This document shows, one piece after another, positions 29,220 through 39,084 of a stretch of 64,000 nt of DNA. A model generated the notes under the pieces. It was not told the origin of the DNA and searched no databases. It saw only the letters and a program-made list of their open reading frames with translations. Each line of letters opens with the position of its first letter. Within the stretch, counting starts at the first letter, position 1. The position numbers were made by a program, and so were the translations under genes. Source of the DNA: Pelagibacterales bacterium SAG-MED29 (GTDB taxonomy: Bacteria; Pseudomonadota; Alphaproteobacteria; Pelagibacterales; Pelagibacteraceae); assembly GCA_014653815.1 (NCBI GenBank), contig JACWDZ010000002.1:1-64000 (forward strand), in the 5' to 3' direction.

Positions 29220-29350
29220 TTATAAGCTAAATAAATTAAAATAATTAATGCCCAGAAAAAAGCATAATAAAAAATATATCCTTTAACTGTAAATGGCATT
29301 TTTTTTATTTTACGCTTGCCTTTACCTTTGTAAGGTTTAGATATTTCCAT
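29216..29350 (-). CDS. Small single-TM protein (44 aa) MEISKPYKGKGKRKIKKMPFTVKGYIFYYAFFWALIILIYLAYN
   Basis: My translation, not in the ORF track; start overlaps the thiolase stop as TAATG; basic N-terminus plus a C-terminal TM helix. Confidence 0.68.
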   Translation of the reverse strand: MEISKPYKGKGKRKIKKMPFTVKGYIFYYAFFWALIILIYLAYN

Positions 29351-30528
29351 TATCTTTCAACACACATGGCAATACCCATGCCTCCACCAATGCATAAGGT
29401 TGCCAAACCTTTATGGACGTCTCTTTTTATCATTTCATGAATTAATGTTACAAGTATTCTAGTGCCAGACGCACCAATAGGATGACCCAAAGCTATTGCA
29501 CCGCCATTTACATTTACTTTTTCTTCAGGAATAGAAAGAGTTCTTAAAACTGCAATACTTTGTGCTGCAAATGCTTCATTGATTTCGAATAGATCAATGT
29601 CTTTTATCGACCATCCAGCTAAATCTAGCGCTTTTTTTGAAGCAGGTATTGGTCCCGTTCCCATTAAAGCTGGATCAACCCCACAACTTGCCCAAGATTT
29701 AATTGAAACTAATTTTTGTAGTTGTCTTTTTTCAGCTTCTTCTGCTGACATTAAAGTTGTGGCAGCAGCCCCATCATTAATTCCCGAAGCATTACCAGCT
29801 GTAACAGTGCCATCTTTTTTAAAAACAGGCTTCAGTCTTGTTAGAGCTTCTAAATTAATTTCTTCTCTAGGATGCTCATCTTTATTAAATTCTATTTCAT
29901 TTTTTTTTGATTTAATTTTAAAATTAATTATTTCTTCTTTAAATTTATTTTCTTTTTGAGCTTTGAGAGCTTTTTCATGAGACTTTAAAGCAAATTTATC
30001 TTGATCTTCTCTAGTAACTTGAAATTTTGTAGATACATTTTCTGCAGTCACACCCATATGATATCCATAAAAAGCATCCCACAAACCATCTTTAATCATT
30101 GTGTCCGTCATTTCTGAATCGCCTAATTTTTTTCCATCTCTTAAGTGCATGGCGTGAGGTGCTAAAGACATGCATTCTTGACCACCAGCAATAACAACTT
30201 TTGAGTCTCCTGCTTTTATGCTTTGAAATCCTGAGGCAATAGATCTTAATCCAGATCCACAAACTTGATTAACAACATAGGCCGTCTTTTCTTTTGGAAT
30301 TCCAGATTTCATTGCAGCTTGTCGAGCAGGATTTTGTCCTGCAGAAGCAGTCAAAACTTGACCCATTATAACTTCATCAACTTCCTCAGTTCTTATTTTT
30401 GATTTTTCAATTGATTTTAAAATTACTGCAGATCCAAGATCATCCCCCGGAACATTTTTCAATGATTTACCCAAAGACCCAACCGCTGTTCTACTGGCCG
30501 AGGTAATAACTATGTCTTTTTTTATCAT
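29350..30528 (-). CDS. Acetyl-CoA acetyltransferase (thiolase)
   Basis: NQVCGSGLRSIASG, NVNGGAIALGHPIGASGTRI, LCIGGGMGIAMCVER. Confidence 0.96.
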   Translation of the reverse strand: MIKKDIVITSASRTAVGSLGKSLKNVPGDDLGSAVILKSIEKSKIRTEEVDEVIMGQVLTASAGQNPARQAAMKSGIPKEKTAYVVNQVCGSGLRSIASGFQSIKAGDSKVVIAGGQECMSLAPHAMHLRDGKKLGDSEMTDTMIKDGLWDAFYGYHMGVTAENVSTKFQVTREDQDKFALKSHEKALKAQKENKFKEEIINFKIKSKKNEIEFNKDEHPREEINLEALTRLKPVFKKDGTVTAGNASGINDGAAATTLMSAEEAEKRQLQKLVSIKSWASCGVDPALMGTGPIPASKKALDLAGWSIKDIDLFEINEAFAAQSIAVLRTLSIPEEKVNVNGGAIALGHPIGASGTRILVTLIHEMIKRDVHKGLATLCIGGGMGIAMCVER

Positions 30529-30564
30529 AAATTTTAATCTATATTTATTAAAAAAACTTTCAAT

Positions 30565-31914
30565 TTAATTTTTTTTCTTTGATGTTTGAGATAAAGCAAC
30601 TGTTATAGACATAATTAAAAACAAATAGGTTGCATTCCCAGTTGTAAAAAAACTACCTGTAGTTTTTATTGGAAATATTTCAATAAGAAATAAAAACATA
30701 AATGGAATAATTATTTTATTATAATTTAAACTAATTTTTCCAGTGTAATGATTAAAGAAAGACTTAAATAAAACTATAAAAAAGATAATCAAAATCAAAA
30801 AGAAACCTATTAGCCCCAATTCAGTTAAGATTTCTAAATAATAGTTGTGCGGATGAGAATTACAATTAATTGTAATAGCTAACAATGAAACACAATTATT
30901 CTTAAAAGATCTGATGCCACCTCCGACATATTTATGCTTCAACCAAGTTTGATAACCAGAGTGAAATTCTTTAATGTAGACATTTCTAAAAGGGATAACT
31001 TTACCATTTATATTCATATTATATTTTTGGTCTATCTCTCCCTCATATTTTTTATTTTTGATTATTATGACAGACGCAACTTCTACGATTTCTACTGTTC
31101 TTTCAGCAAAAGAAATAAAATGGGTTCTTATGTTTGAGTTTAAATTCCATAATGTGGTTATTAATATTGCGTTTAATAAAAAAAATAATAATAACAATTT
31201 TTTCATTGACTTATTAAAAGATAAAACAGCGGTGATCAAAACTATAAATAAAATTAAAGGCATTCTGTTTCCTGCTATAATTAATCCAGTGATAATTAAA
31301 ATGAATGATAGAGATAATAATAAATATAAATAAATTTTATCTTTATTATTAAAAAAAAGAGGGAATAAAAAGAGAGCAAACAGAGAGAACCTTTGTAAGT
31401 ATGAACCAGCAATTAATTCATCTCCAAATGGACCAGATAATCTTCTAGGTGTAGCTACATAGCCAAAGATATCTTTTCCAAAATTTAATTGATAAATTAA
31501 ATCTAAACCCACAAAGTAGGTACAAATAAGACAAACAAAAAAAAATGATTTAAAATTTATAACAGTTCTATTAATTAAAATTCTTATCATGAAATAAAAA
31601 ATTAAAAATCTCAAATATAAGATTGTTTTAATTATAATAGTATAATCTTCATTTAAGTTTTCAGACTGCAAGTAAAGATTATTAAAAATTCCAGTAAAAA
31701 TCGTGTAAGCAAAAAAGATCAGAATTATTTTATCTAAATTATTAAAATTTAGTGTAAATATGTCTTTTCCATAAAAAATAATTGAAAAAATAATAAATAG
31801 GAAAATATTTGCATTCAATATCAGATTGCCTGCAATAAAGCTTATTGGTATAAAAGAAAATAGAAGATTTATTAAAAATGTTTTGTAGTTAATTTTAGGT
31901 AAAGATAGTAGCAT
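30565..31914 (-). CDS. O-antigen ligase/polymerase-like membrane protein
   Basis: About 10-12 TM segments, with a Wzy_C/WaaL-like loop SHPHNYYLEILTELGLIGFFLIL. Confidence 0.8.
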   Translation of the reverse strand: MLLSLPKINYKTFLINLLFSFIPISFIAGNLILNANIFLFIIFSIIFYGKDIFTLNFNNLDKIILIFFAYTIFTGIFNNLYLQSENLNEDYTIIIKTILYLRFLIFYFMIRILINRTVINFKSFFFVCLICTYFVGLDLIYQLNFGKDIFGYVATPRRLSGPFGDELIAGSYLQRFSLFALFLFPLFFNNKDKIYLYLLLSLSFILIITGLIIAGNRMPLILFIVLITAVLSFNKSMKKLLLLFFLLNAILITTLWNLNSNIRTHFISFAERTVEIVEVASVIIIKNKKYEGEIDQKYNMNINGKVIPFRNVYIKEFHSGYQTWLKHKYVGGGIRSFKNNCVSLLAITINCNSHPHNYYLEILTELGLIGFFLILIIFFIVLFKSFFNHYTGKISLNYNKIIIPFMFLFLIEIFPIKTTGSFFTTGNATYLFLIMSITVALSQTSKKKN

Positions 31915-32001
31915 TATTTGTAATATTAAATATAATTAATATTAGTTCAACAAAAATATGGTTTTGATTTATGAGTAAGTTATTTTATTAAAATTAATCA
32001 G

Positions 32002-32077
32002 CGCCTGTAGCTCAACTGGATAGAGCGCTTGGCTACGGACCAGGAGGTTCTGGGTTCAAATCCTAGCAGGCGCACCA
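32002..32077 (+). tRNA. tRNA-Arg (anticodon ACG), CCA encoded
   Basis: GCGCCTG...CAGGCGC acceptor, CTTGG-CTACGGA-CCAGG anticodon arm, GGTTCAAATCC T-arm, ACCA. Confidence 0.97.
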
Positions 32078-32124
32078 TCGTTATAATATTGCAATTGTTT
32101 AAATTTAGATATATTTAATTTTAA

Positions 32125-32220
32125 ATGAAATCTATATTCAATGTGTCATTAAAAAAAAGTGTCATTATATTTTTTATTATAGTCATCACAATACTTATGC
32201 TTTTAACTTTTATTTTATAA
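32125..32220 (+). CDS. Possible short TM peptide (31 aa) MKSIFNVSLKKSVIIFFIIVITILMLLTFIL
   Basis: My translation; single hydrophobic helix with a basic N-side; its stop overlaps the uppP stop in TTATAA. Only ORF evidence. Confidence 0.45.
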   Translation: MKSIFNVSLKKSVIIFFIIVITILMLLTFIL

Positions 32221-32973
32221 GTAGGCTAAAGCTAAAAGACCAATTCCTAAAAATACTCTATAAATTACAAATATATTAAGATTAAAAGTTTTAATATATT
32301 TTAAAAAATATTTTATTGTGATGAAGGAAAATAAAAAAGAAAATGTTATTGAAATTATTATTAAAAAAGAAAAATCAAAACTTTCAGATTTTACTAAATT
32401 GTTTAATCCAAAGACAGAGACAGCTGCCAAAGTTGGAATGGATAATAGAAATGATATTTTAGCTGAGTCATATCTATTAAATTTTAATACTCTCGCACCT
32501 GTTATAGCTATACCGGATCTACTTACACCCGGCACTAAAGATAAAATTTGCAGTAATCCAATTAAAACTGCTGATTTTAATGAAAAATTTGAATTGATTT
32601 TGTTTTTTAAGCTAGATTTGTCACTTAGATAAAGCAATATTCCAAAAATTAATGTTGTCCAGCCAATCACTTTGATATTTCTAATTTGATCGATAAAGTT
32701 TAGTTTTACCAACAAATATCCCACGATCATTACCGGCAATGAACCAATTAAAATTTTTAAAAATAAATCTTTGTTTTGAACAAAGTTAAAAATATCTTTT
32801 CTAAAAAAAACTATTACTGCTAAAAATGAACCAATATGTAAACTGACATCAATTTCTAAATTTTTATTGTTAAATTCAAAATATTCAGAAACAATTATTA
32901 AGTGAGAAGAGGAGCTTATTGGTAAAAATTCGGTTATTCCTTGTATTAATGATAGAATAATTATTTCAATCAT
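32215..32973 (-). CDS. uppP: Undecaprenyl-diphosphatase
   Basis: LIQGITEFLPISSSSHLII and LVPGVSRSGIAITGA signatures of the BacA/UppP family. Confidence 0.96.
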   Translation of the reverse strand: MIEIIILSLIQGITEFLPISSSSHLIIVSEYFEFNNKNLEIDVSLHIGSFLAVIVFFRKDIFNFVQNKDLFLKILIGSLPVMIVGYLLVKLNFIDQIRNIKVIGWTTLIFGILLYLSDKSSLKNKINSNFSLKSAVLIGLLQILSLVPGVSRSGIAITGARVLKFNRYDSAKISFLLSIPTLAAVSVFGLNNLVKSESFDFSFLIIISITFSFLFSFITIKYFLKYIKTFNLNIFVIYRVFLGIGLLALAYL

Positions 32974-33140
32974 AATTAGATTGTTTTAAAATTTATGCTT
33001 GTTTATTTAATGACATGATAATGCATAGCAGGTATGTCAAAATTAATCACTAATTATAAGGATTTTTTATATAATAGGTAATAATTATTTACTTAAATAA
33101 AGTATGAAATCTCTCAATTTTCGATTATTTTGGAAAATAT

Positions 33141-34580
33141 ATGAATAATAAAATGTTGAAATTTGTTGGTTTAAAACAAGAAACGCCTCTTAAGAGGGAT
33201 ACAAAAAAGAGACGTCAGGATTTTAATGAAATATACGATGAATATATTAATGCTAAAGCAAAAGAACAGTCTAGCAGGTGTTCTCAATGTGGTGTTCCGT
33301 TTTGCCAAATTCACTGTCCTTTAAGTAATAATATTCCTGATTGGCTTAAATTAACAGCTGAAGGCAGATTGCAAGAAGCTTACGAGATTTCGCAAAGCAC
33401 AAATAATATGCCAGAGGTTTGTGGGCGAATTTGTCCTCAAGATAGATTATGTGAAGGCAATTGTGTAATTGAACAATCAGGTCATGGAACTGTTACCATT
33501 GGTTCGGTAGAAAAATATATTACTGATACTGCCTGGGAAAAAGGTTGGGTTAAGCCATTAAATATTAAAAAAGAGTTAAAGCAATCAATTGGAATTATTG
33601 GTGCTGGACCGGCCGGTTTAGCTTGTGCTGAAGAATTAAGAAAATTAGGCTATCAAGTCACTATATACGATAGATATGATAGACCTGGCGGATTACTTAT
33701 TTATGGTATTCCAAATTTTAAACTAGAAAAATTTGTTGTCGAAAGAAGAACTAAACTTTTGAAAGATAGCGGAATAAAATTTGTACAAAATTTTGAAGTT
33801 GGTAAAGACAAAACTTTTAACGAGATAAGAGATAAGCATGATGCAGTGTTAATTTCGACTGGTGTGTATAAAGCTAAAGAAATGAAAGTGCCTGGACAGG
33901 ACTTAAAAAATATTTTTCCTGCAATGGAATTTTTAACTGCTTCAAACAGAAAAGGACTGGGGGATAAGGTTGAACTTTTTGATAATGGAACTTTAAATGC
34001 TGAAGGGAAAAATGTTGTAGTAATAGGAGGAGGAGATACTGCAATGGATTGCGTAAGGACAGCAGTTAGACAAAAAGCCAAATCTATAAAATGTTTATAT
34101 AGAAGAGACCAAAAAAATATGCCTGGTTCTGCCAGAGAGGTAAAAAATGCTATGGAAGAAGGAGTAGAGTTTATTTGGTTAAGTAGTCCAAAAAGATTTT
34201 TAGGAGACAATAAAGTAAAAGAAGTTGAAGCTAATAAAATTACCTTAGGAGAAAAAGACTCATCTGGTAGAAAAATACCCGTTATTCAACCAGATTCTGA
34301 ATTTAAACTTTCAACTGACTTTGTTATAAAATCTTTAGGTTTTGACCCAGAAGATTTATCGAAATTGTTTAACGCAGAGGAATTAGAAATTTCAAAATGG
34401 GGAACAATTCAAATTAATTTAAATACAATGAAAACAAACTTAAATGGAGTTTTCGCTGCAGGAGATATCGTGAGAGGTGCATCTTTAGTAGTTTGGGCTA
34501 TCAAAGATGGAAGAGATGCAGCTGTTCAAATTGAAAAATATTTGCAGGAAAAAGAGAAAAAAAATATTAAAGCTGCGTAG
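33141..34580 (+). CDS. gltD: Glutamate synthase, small subunit
   Basis: CSQCGVPFCQIHCPLSNNIPDWL, GRICPQDRLCEGNCV, GAGPAGLACAEELRKLGYQVTIYDR, GGGDTAMDCVRTAVRQ. Confidence 0.96.
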   Translation: MNNKMLKFVGLKQETPLKRDTKKRRQDFNEIYDEYINAKAKEQSSRCSQCGVPFCQIHCPLSNNIPDWLKLTAEGRLQEAYEISQSTNNMPEVCGRICPQDRLCEGNCVIEQSGHGTVTIGSVEKYITDTAWEKGWVKPLNIKKELKQSIGIIGAGPAGLACAEELRKLGYQVTIYDRYDRPGGLLIYGIPNFKLEKFVVERRTKLLKDSGIKFVQNFEVGKDKTFNEIRDKHDAVLISTGVYKAKEMKVPGQDLKNIFPAMEFLTASNRKGLGDKVELFDNGTLNAEGKNVVVIGGGDTAMDCVRTAVRQKAKSIKCLYRRDQKNMPGSAREVKNAMEEGVEFIWLSSPKRFLGDNKVKEVEANKITLGEKDSSGRKIPVIQPDSEFKLSTDFVIKSLGFDPEDLSKLFNAEELEISKWGTIQINLNTMKTNLNGVFAAGDIVRGASLVVWAIKDGRDAAVQIEKYLQEKEKKNIKAA

Positions 34581-34587
34581 TTTTAAA

Positions 34588-37500
34588 ATGAATAGATATC
34601 AAAAAAATAAAAAACTTCTTCGCAAAAATCATAATTATAATGAAAGCATGGAACATGATGCTTGTGGGGTTGGAATGATCGCAGCAACTGACGGCAAAAA
34701 ATCTAGAAAAATAGTTGATTACGGCATAGAGGCGTTAAAAGCTATTTGGCATAGGGGAGCAGTAGATGCAGATGGTAAATCTGGGGATGGAGCTGGTATT
34801 CAAATAGAAATAGCCACAGAATTTTTTAAAGAAAAAATTATAGCTACAGGACACGAACCCGACGATTCAAAAAGAATTTGTGTAGGAATGGTATTTCTTC
34901 CAAGAACAGACTATGTGGAACAAGAAAAATGCAGAGAAATTATAGAGTCTGTTTTGCTTGAGGAAAACTACTCCATTTATGGTTGGAGACAAGTTCCTTT
35001 TAATTCAAATGTATTAGGGAAGACAGCTGAACAAAGTAGACCAGAAATTGCTCAAGTTATGTTTAAAAAAAATGAAAACTTGGAAACAAATGATTTAGAG
35101 AGAAATTTATTTGAAGCAAGGAAAAAGATAGAAAAACTAGCTAGAAAAAATCAATTAAAAAATTTCTATATCTGCTCCTTCAGTTCTAGATCAATAGTTT
35201 ATAAGGGAATGTTTTTGGCAGAAATGTTAGCTGAATTCTATCTAGACTTAAATGATAAAAAATTAACTTCACGATTTGCAATTTTTCATCAAAGATATTC
35301 CACAAATACTTTTCCAAGTTGGGATTTAGCTCAACCGTTTAGAACTTTAGCTCACAATGGTGAAATTAATACTTTAAAAGGAAATGTTAATTGGATGAAA
35401 ATTCATGAACAAGATATGTCAAGTTCGTTGTTTAAAAATGTTAAGGATTTAAAACCAGTTATTAGAAGTTCATCAGATTCAGGGGCACTTGATAACGTTT
35501 TTGAATTATTGACCCATTCAGGAAAATTAGCTCCATTAATAAAATTAATGATGATACCTGATGCTTGGTCAAAGAGAAGTAAGACAGTTCCTAAAAATCA
35601 TCAAGATTTATTTAATTTTCTTAATAGCACTATTGAACCTTGGGACGGACCAGCTGCAATTTGTGCAACAGACGCTAAATGGGTTCTAGCTTCAATGGAT
35701 AGAAATGGATTAAGGCCATTAAGATATGCGATGACATCTGATAATTTATTTTTTGCTGGCTCAGAGTCAGGGATGATCAAAATTCCTGAAGAAAACATTA
35801 TTGAAAAAGGAAAATTGGGCCCAGGTCAAATAATTGCAATTGATTTAAAAAAAGGAAAACTTTTTAGAGATAAAGAAATTAAAGACTATTTAGCAAAGGA
35901 TTATAAAAAATATAGTAAACAAATAATTGATCTTGAAAAGAAAATCTCAACGGACAGTGAGCAACCAAAATTTACTGGAGAAGAATTAAAAAAAAGACAA
36001 TACTTGTCAGGATTAAGCATTGAAGACTTAGAATTAATTTTACATCCGATGGCAGAAGAGGGCAAGGAAGCTTCTGGCTCCATGGGTGATGATACCCCAG
36101 TAGCAGTTTTATCTAGTCATTATAGACCTGTCTCACATTATTTTAGACAGAATTTTAGTCAAGTGACTAACCCACCAATTGATTCTTTACGAGAAAATAA
36201 AGTCATGAGTTTAAAAACAAGATTTGGAAATCTTGGCAACATTCTTGACTTTGATAATTTAACTAAAGAAGATATATTTGTTTTAGACAGTCCAATTTTA
36301 ACTAATTCTCAATTTAAAAAATTTAATAAAATTTTTTCAGAAAAAATTAAAGTTATAGATTGTACTTTTGATATCAATTCATCTTTAAAAGAGAGAATAG
36401 AGAGAATTAAAGAGGAATGTGAGATATCCGTAAGACAAGGAAGTTCGGCCTTAATACTATCAGATAAAGATATTTCAAATAAGAAAGCAAGCATACCAAG
36501 CGCACTTGCAGTTGGAGCAGTTCATTCTCATTTGGTTAAAAATAAATTAAGAGGATATTGTTCTTTAAATGTTGAATGTTCAGATGCTCTCGACACACAT
36601 TCGTTTGCTATATTAATTGGAGTAGGAGCTACAACTATAAATCCGTATTTAGCTATAGATAGTATTCATCAAAGATTTGAGAAGAAGCTTTTTGGAAAAT
36701 CTGATTTTGAAAGCTGTGTAATTAAATTTAAAAAGTCTATTGACGCCGGTCTTTTGAAAATTATGTCTAAAATGGGAATTTCAGTTATAAGCTCATACAG
36801 AGGTGGTTGTAATTTTGAAGCAGTAGGACTTAGTAGAGCTATTGTATCTGATTACTTTCCGGGAATGTCCTCAAGAATCTCTGGAATAGGAATAATAGGG
36901 ATAGAAAAAAAAATAAAAGAATTACATCATAAATTTTCTAAGAGAAATATTTATACTTTACCAATTGGTGGGTTATATCGTTATAGAAAAAATGGTGAAA
37001 ATCATCAGTACGATGGAAGTCTTATTCACTTATTACAAAGTGCAGTTGGAAACGGATCCTATGAACAATATAAGAAATATTCGAATGGAATTAAAAATTT
37101 ACCACCTATTAATTTACGTGATCTTCTACAATTTAAGAACAGGAAAGAACCAATCAGTATTGATGATGTTGAACCGATCGAAGGTATTCTAAAAAGATTC
37201 GGTAGCGGAAGCATGTCACATGGAGCTTTGTCTGCAGAGGCTCATGAAGTTTTGGCTACTGGAATGAATAGAATTAAAGGAGCTTCTTGCAGCGGGGAAG
37301 GTGGAGAAGACGGCAAAAGGTTCAGAGTTTTACCAAATGGTGACTCAGCTAATTCTAGAGTAAAACAAATTGCTTCTGCAAGATTTGGTGTGACCGTAGA
37401 TTACTTAAATAATGCAAATGAAATAGAAATAAAAATTGCGCAAGGTGCAAAACCAGGTGAAGGAGGTCAATTGCCTGGATTTAAAGTGACTGATGAAATC

Positions 37501-39084
37501 GCAAGACTACGACATTCAACTCCTGGAGTTACTTTAATTTCACCTCCACCTCATCATGATATTTACTCTATTGAGGACTTGGCTCAACTAATCTATGACT
37601 TAAAACAAATTAATCCTAGAGCAAGAATTGGTGTCAAATTAGTTGCATCAACAGGTATAGGAACTATCGCTGCAGGCGTAGCGAAAGCAAAAGCTGATAT
37701 AATTTTAATTTCTGGTCATTCTGGAGGAACTGGCGCCAGTCCTCAAACAAGCATTAAGTATGCGGGCATACCATGGGAGATGGGATTAACTGAAGTTAAT
37801 CAAATTTTAACCTTAAATAATTTAAGACACAAGGTGACATTGAGAACAGATGGTGGAATAAAAACTGGAAGAGACATTGTAATGGCCGCCATGATGGGTG
37901 CAGAGGAATATGGAATGGGAACCTCGTCTCTAGTTGCTATGGGATGCATTATGGTAAGACAATGTCACTCAAATACTTGTCCTGTTGGTGTTTGTAGTCA
38001 GGATAAAAAATTAAGAGAAAAATTTACTGGCACTGCTGAAAAAGTAGTTAATCTTTTTACCTTTGTTGCAAGAGAAGTTAGAGAGATTTTAGCCTCGCTT
38101 GGCTATAAATCAATCAATGATATTATTGGCAGAACAGATTTACTATCTCAAGTTAACAAAGGAGCTTCTAATCTTGACGATTTGGATTTAAATCCTTTAT
38201 TAGTTCAAGCCGATCCAGGAGATAACCCAAGGTATTGTAAAGATAAGTTAATTAATAAAGTTCCTGAAACATTAGATGAAAAAATTTGGCCTGATATAGA
38301 AAATAAAATTCAAATTACAAAACAAAATAGTTTTGAATACGATATTAAAAATACCTTTAGATCAGTAGGAACAAGATTATCTCATTACATTTATAAAAAA
38401 TTCGGTAACGAAAAGTTAAATCCAGATACTATAAAAATTAAACTTCGAGGTTCTGCAGGACAGTCATTAGGGGGTTTCTTAATGAAAGGAATAAAGCTAA
38501 TAGTTGAAGGGGATTGCAATGATTATGTGGGTAAAGGACTTTCAGGAGGATCTATAGTTGTTTATCCTTCTTCTAAAAGCAAACTTATCTCACACGAAAA
38601 TTCTATTATTGGCAATACTGTTTTATATGGAGCTACGTCTGGAAAATTATTTGCATCTGGACAGGCCGGGGAAAGATTTGCAGTAAGAAACTCTGGAAGC
38701 CTAGGGATAGTGGAAGGATGTGGAGCTCATGGATGTGAGTACATGACTGGTGGTACAGCCATCATACTTGGACAAATTGGAGATAATTTTGGAGCTGGAA
38801 TGACAGGTGGAATGGGATTTGTTTATGATGAAAAAAACAATTTTGAGAGCTATGTCAACCCATCTTCTATTATATGGCAACCAGTGGAGACTGAATATTG
38901 GCAAAAGTTTTTAAAAGAAAATCTTAAAGATTTTTTTAAAGAAACCAATTCTCTCATAGCAAAAAAAATACTAGAAAATTTTGAAATGGAAATTAATAAA
39001 TTCAAACAAGTGTGCCCGATAGAAATGCTTGATAAATTAGATAATCCTATTACTTTAAAATCAAAGATTAAGAAAGCTAGTTAA
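34588..39084 (+). CDS. gltB: Glutamate synthase, large subunit
   Basis: Class II amidotransferase Cys (MEHDACGVGMIAA), HQRYSTNTFPSW, SGHSGGTGASPQTSIKYAGIPWE, NTCPVGVCSQD. Start taken at MNRYQKN after the gltD stop rather than at 34507. Confidence 0.96.
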   Translation: MNRYQKNKKLLRKNHNYNESMEHDACGVGMIAATDGKKSRKIVDYGIEALKAIWHRGAVDADGKSGDGAGIQIEIATEFFKEKIIATGHEPDDSKRICVGMVFLPRTDYVEQEKCREIIESVLLEENYSIYGWRQVPFNSNVLGKTAEQSRPEIAQVMFKKNENLETNDLERNLFEARKKIEKLARKNQLKNFYICSFSSRSIVYKGMFLAEMLAEFYLDLNDKKLTSRFAIFHQRYSTNTFPSWDLAQPFRTLAHNGEINTLKGNVNWMKIHEQDMSSSLFKNVKDLKPVIRSSSDSGALDNVFELLTHSGKLAPLIKLMMIPDAWSKRSKTVPKNHQDLFNFLNSTIEPWDGPAAICATDAKWVLASMDRNGLRPLRYAMTSDNLFFAGSESGMIKIPEENIIEKGKLGPGQIIAIDLKKGKLFRDKEIKDYLAKDYKKYSKQIIDLEKKISTDSEQPKFTGEELKKRQYLSGLSIEDLELILHPMAEEGKEASGSMGDDTPVAVLSSHYRPVSHYFRQNFSQVTNPPIDSLRENKVMSLKTRFGNLGNILDFDNLTKEDIFVLDSPILTNSQFKKFNKIFSEKIKVIDCTFDINSSLKERIERIKEECEISVRQGSSALILSDKDISNKKASIPSALAVGAVHSHLVKNKLRGYCSLNVECSDALDTHSFAILIGVGATTINPYLAIDSIHQRFEKKLFGKSDFESCVIKFKKSIDAGLLKIMSKMGISVISSYRGGCNFEAVGLSRAIVSDYFPGMSSRISGIGIIGIEKKIKELHHKFSKRNIYTLPIGGLYRYRKNGENHQYDGSLIHLLQSAVGNGSYEQYKKYSNGIKNLPPINLRDLLQFKNRKEPISIDDVEPIEGILKRFGSGSMSHGALSAEAHEVLATGMNRIKGASCSGEGGEDGKRFRVLPNGDSANSRVKQIASARFGVTVDYLNNANEIEIKIAQGAKPGEGGQLPGFKVTDEIARLRHSTPGVTLISPPPHHDIYSIEDLAQLIYDLKQINPRARIGVKLVASTGIGTIAAGVAKAKADIILISGHSGGTGASPQTSIKYAGIPWEMGLTEVNQILTLNNLRHKVTLRTDGGIKTGRDIVMAAMMGAEEYGMGTSSLVAMGCIMVRQCHSNTCPVGVCSQDKKLREKFTGTAEKVVNLFTFVAREVREILASLGYKSINDIIGRTDLLSQVNKGASNLDDLDLNPLLVQADPGDNPRYCKDKLINKVPETLDEKIWPDIENKIQITKQNSFEYDIKNTFRSVGTRLSHYIYKKFGNEKLNPDTIKIKLRGSAGQSLGGFLMKGIKLIVEGDCNDYVGKGLSGGSIVVYPSSKSKLISHENSIIGNTVLYGATSGKLFASGQAGERFAVRNSGSLGIVEGCGAHGCEYMTGGTAIILGQIGDNFGAGMTGGMGFVYDEKNNFESYVNPSSIIWQPVETEYWQKFLKENLKDFFKETNSLIAKKILENFEMEINKFKQVCPIEMLDKLDNPITLKSKIKKAS

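Noticed and set aside
29579-29959. 126-aa plus-strand ORF inside the thiolase gene
   Set aside because: Shadow ORF opposite strongly conserved thiolase motifs.
32318-32632. 104-aa plus-strand ORF inside uppP
   Set aside because: Antisense to conserved UppP motifs; no independent signal.
33701-34210. 169-aa minus-strand ORF inside gltD
   Set aside because: Antisense to a well-supported CDS; low-complexity S/F/L/P-rich translation typical of shadow ORFs.
34507-34587. Upstream extended start of gltB in the ORF track
   Set aside because: Overlaps the gltD 3' end out of frame; the conserved amidotransferase N-terminus is reached from the ATG at 34588.
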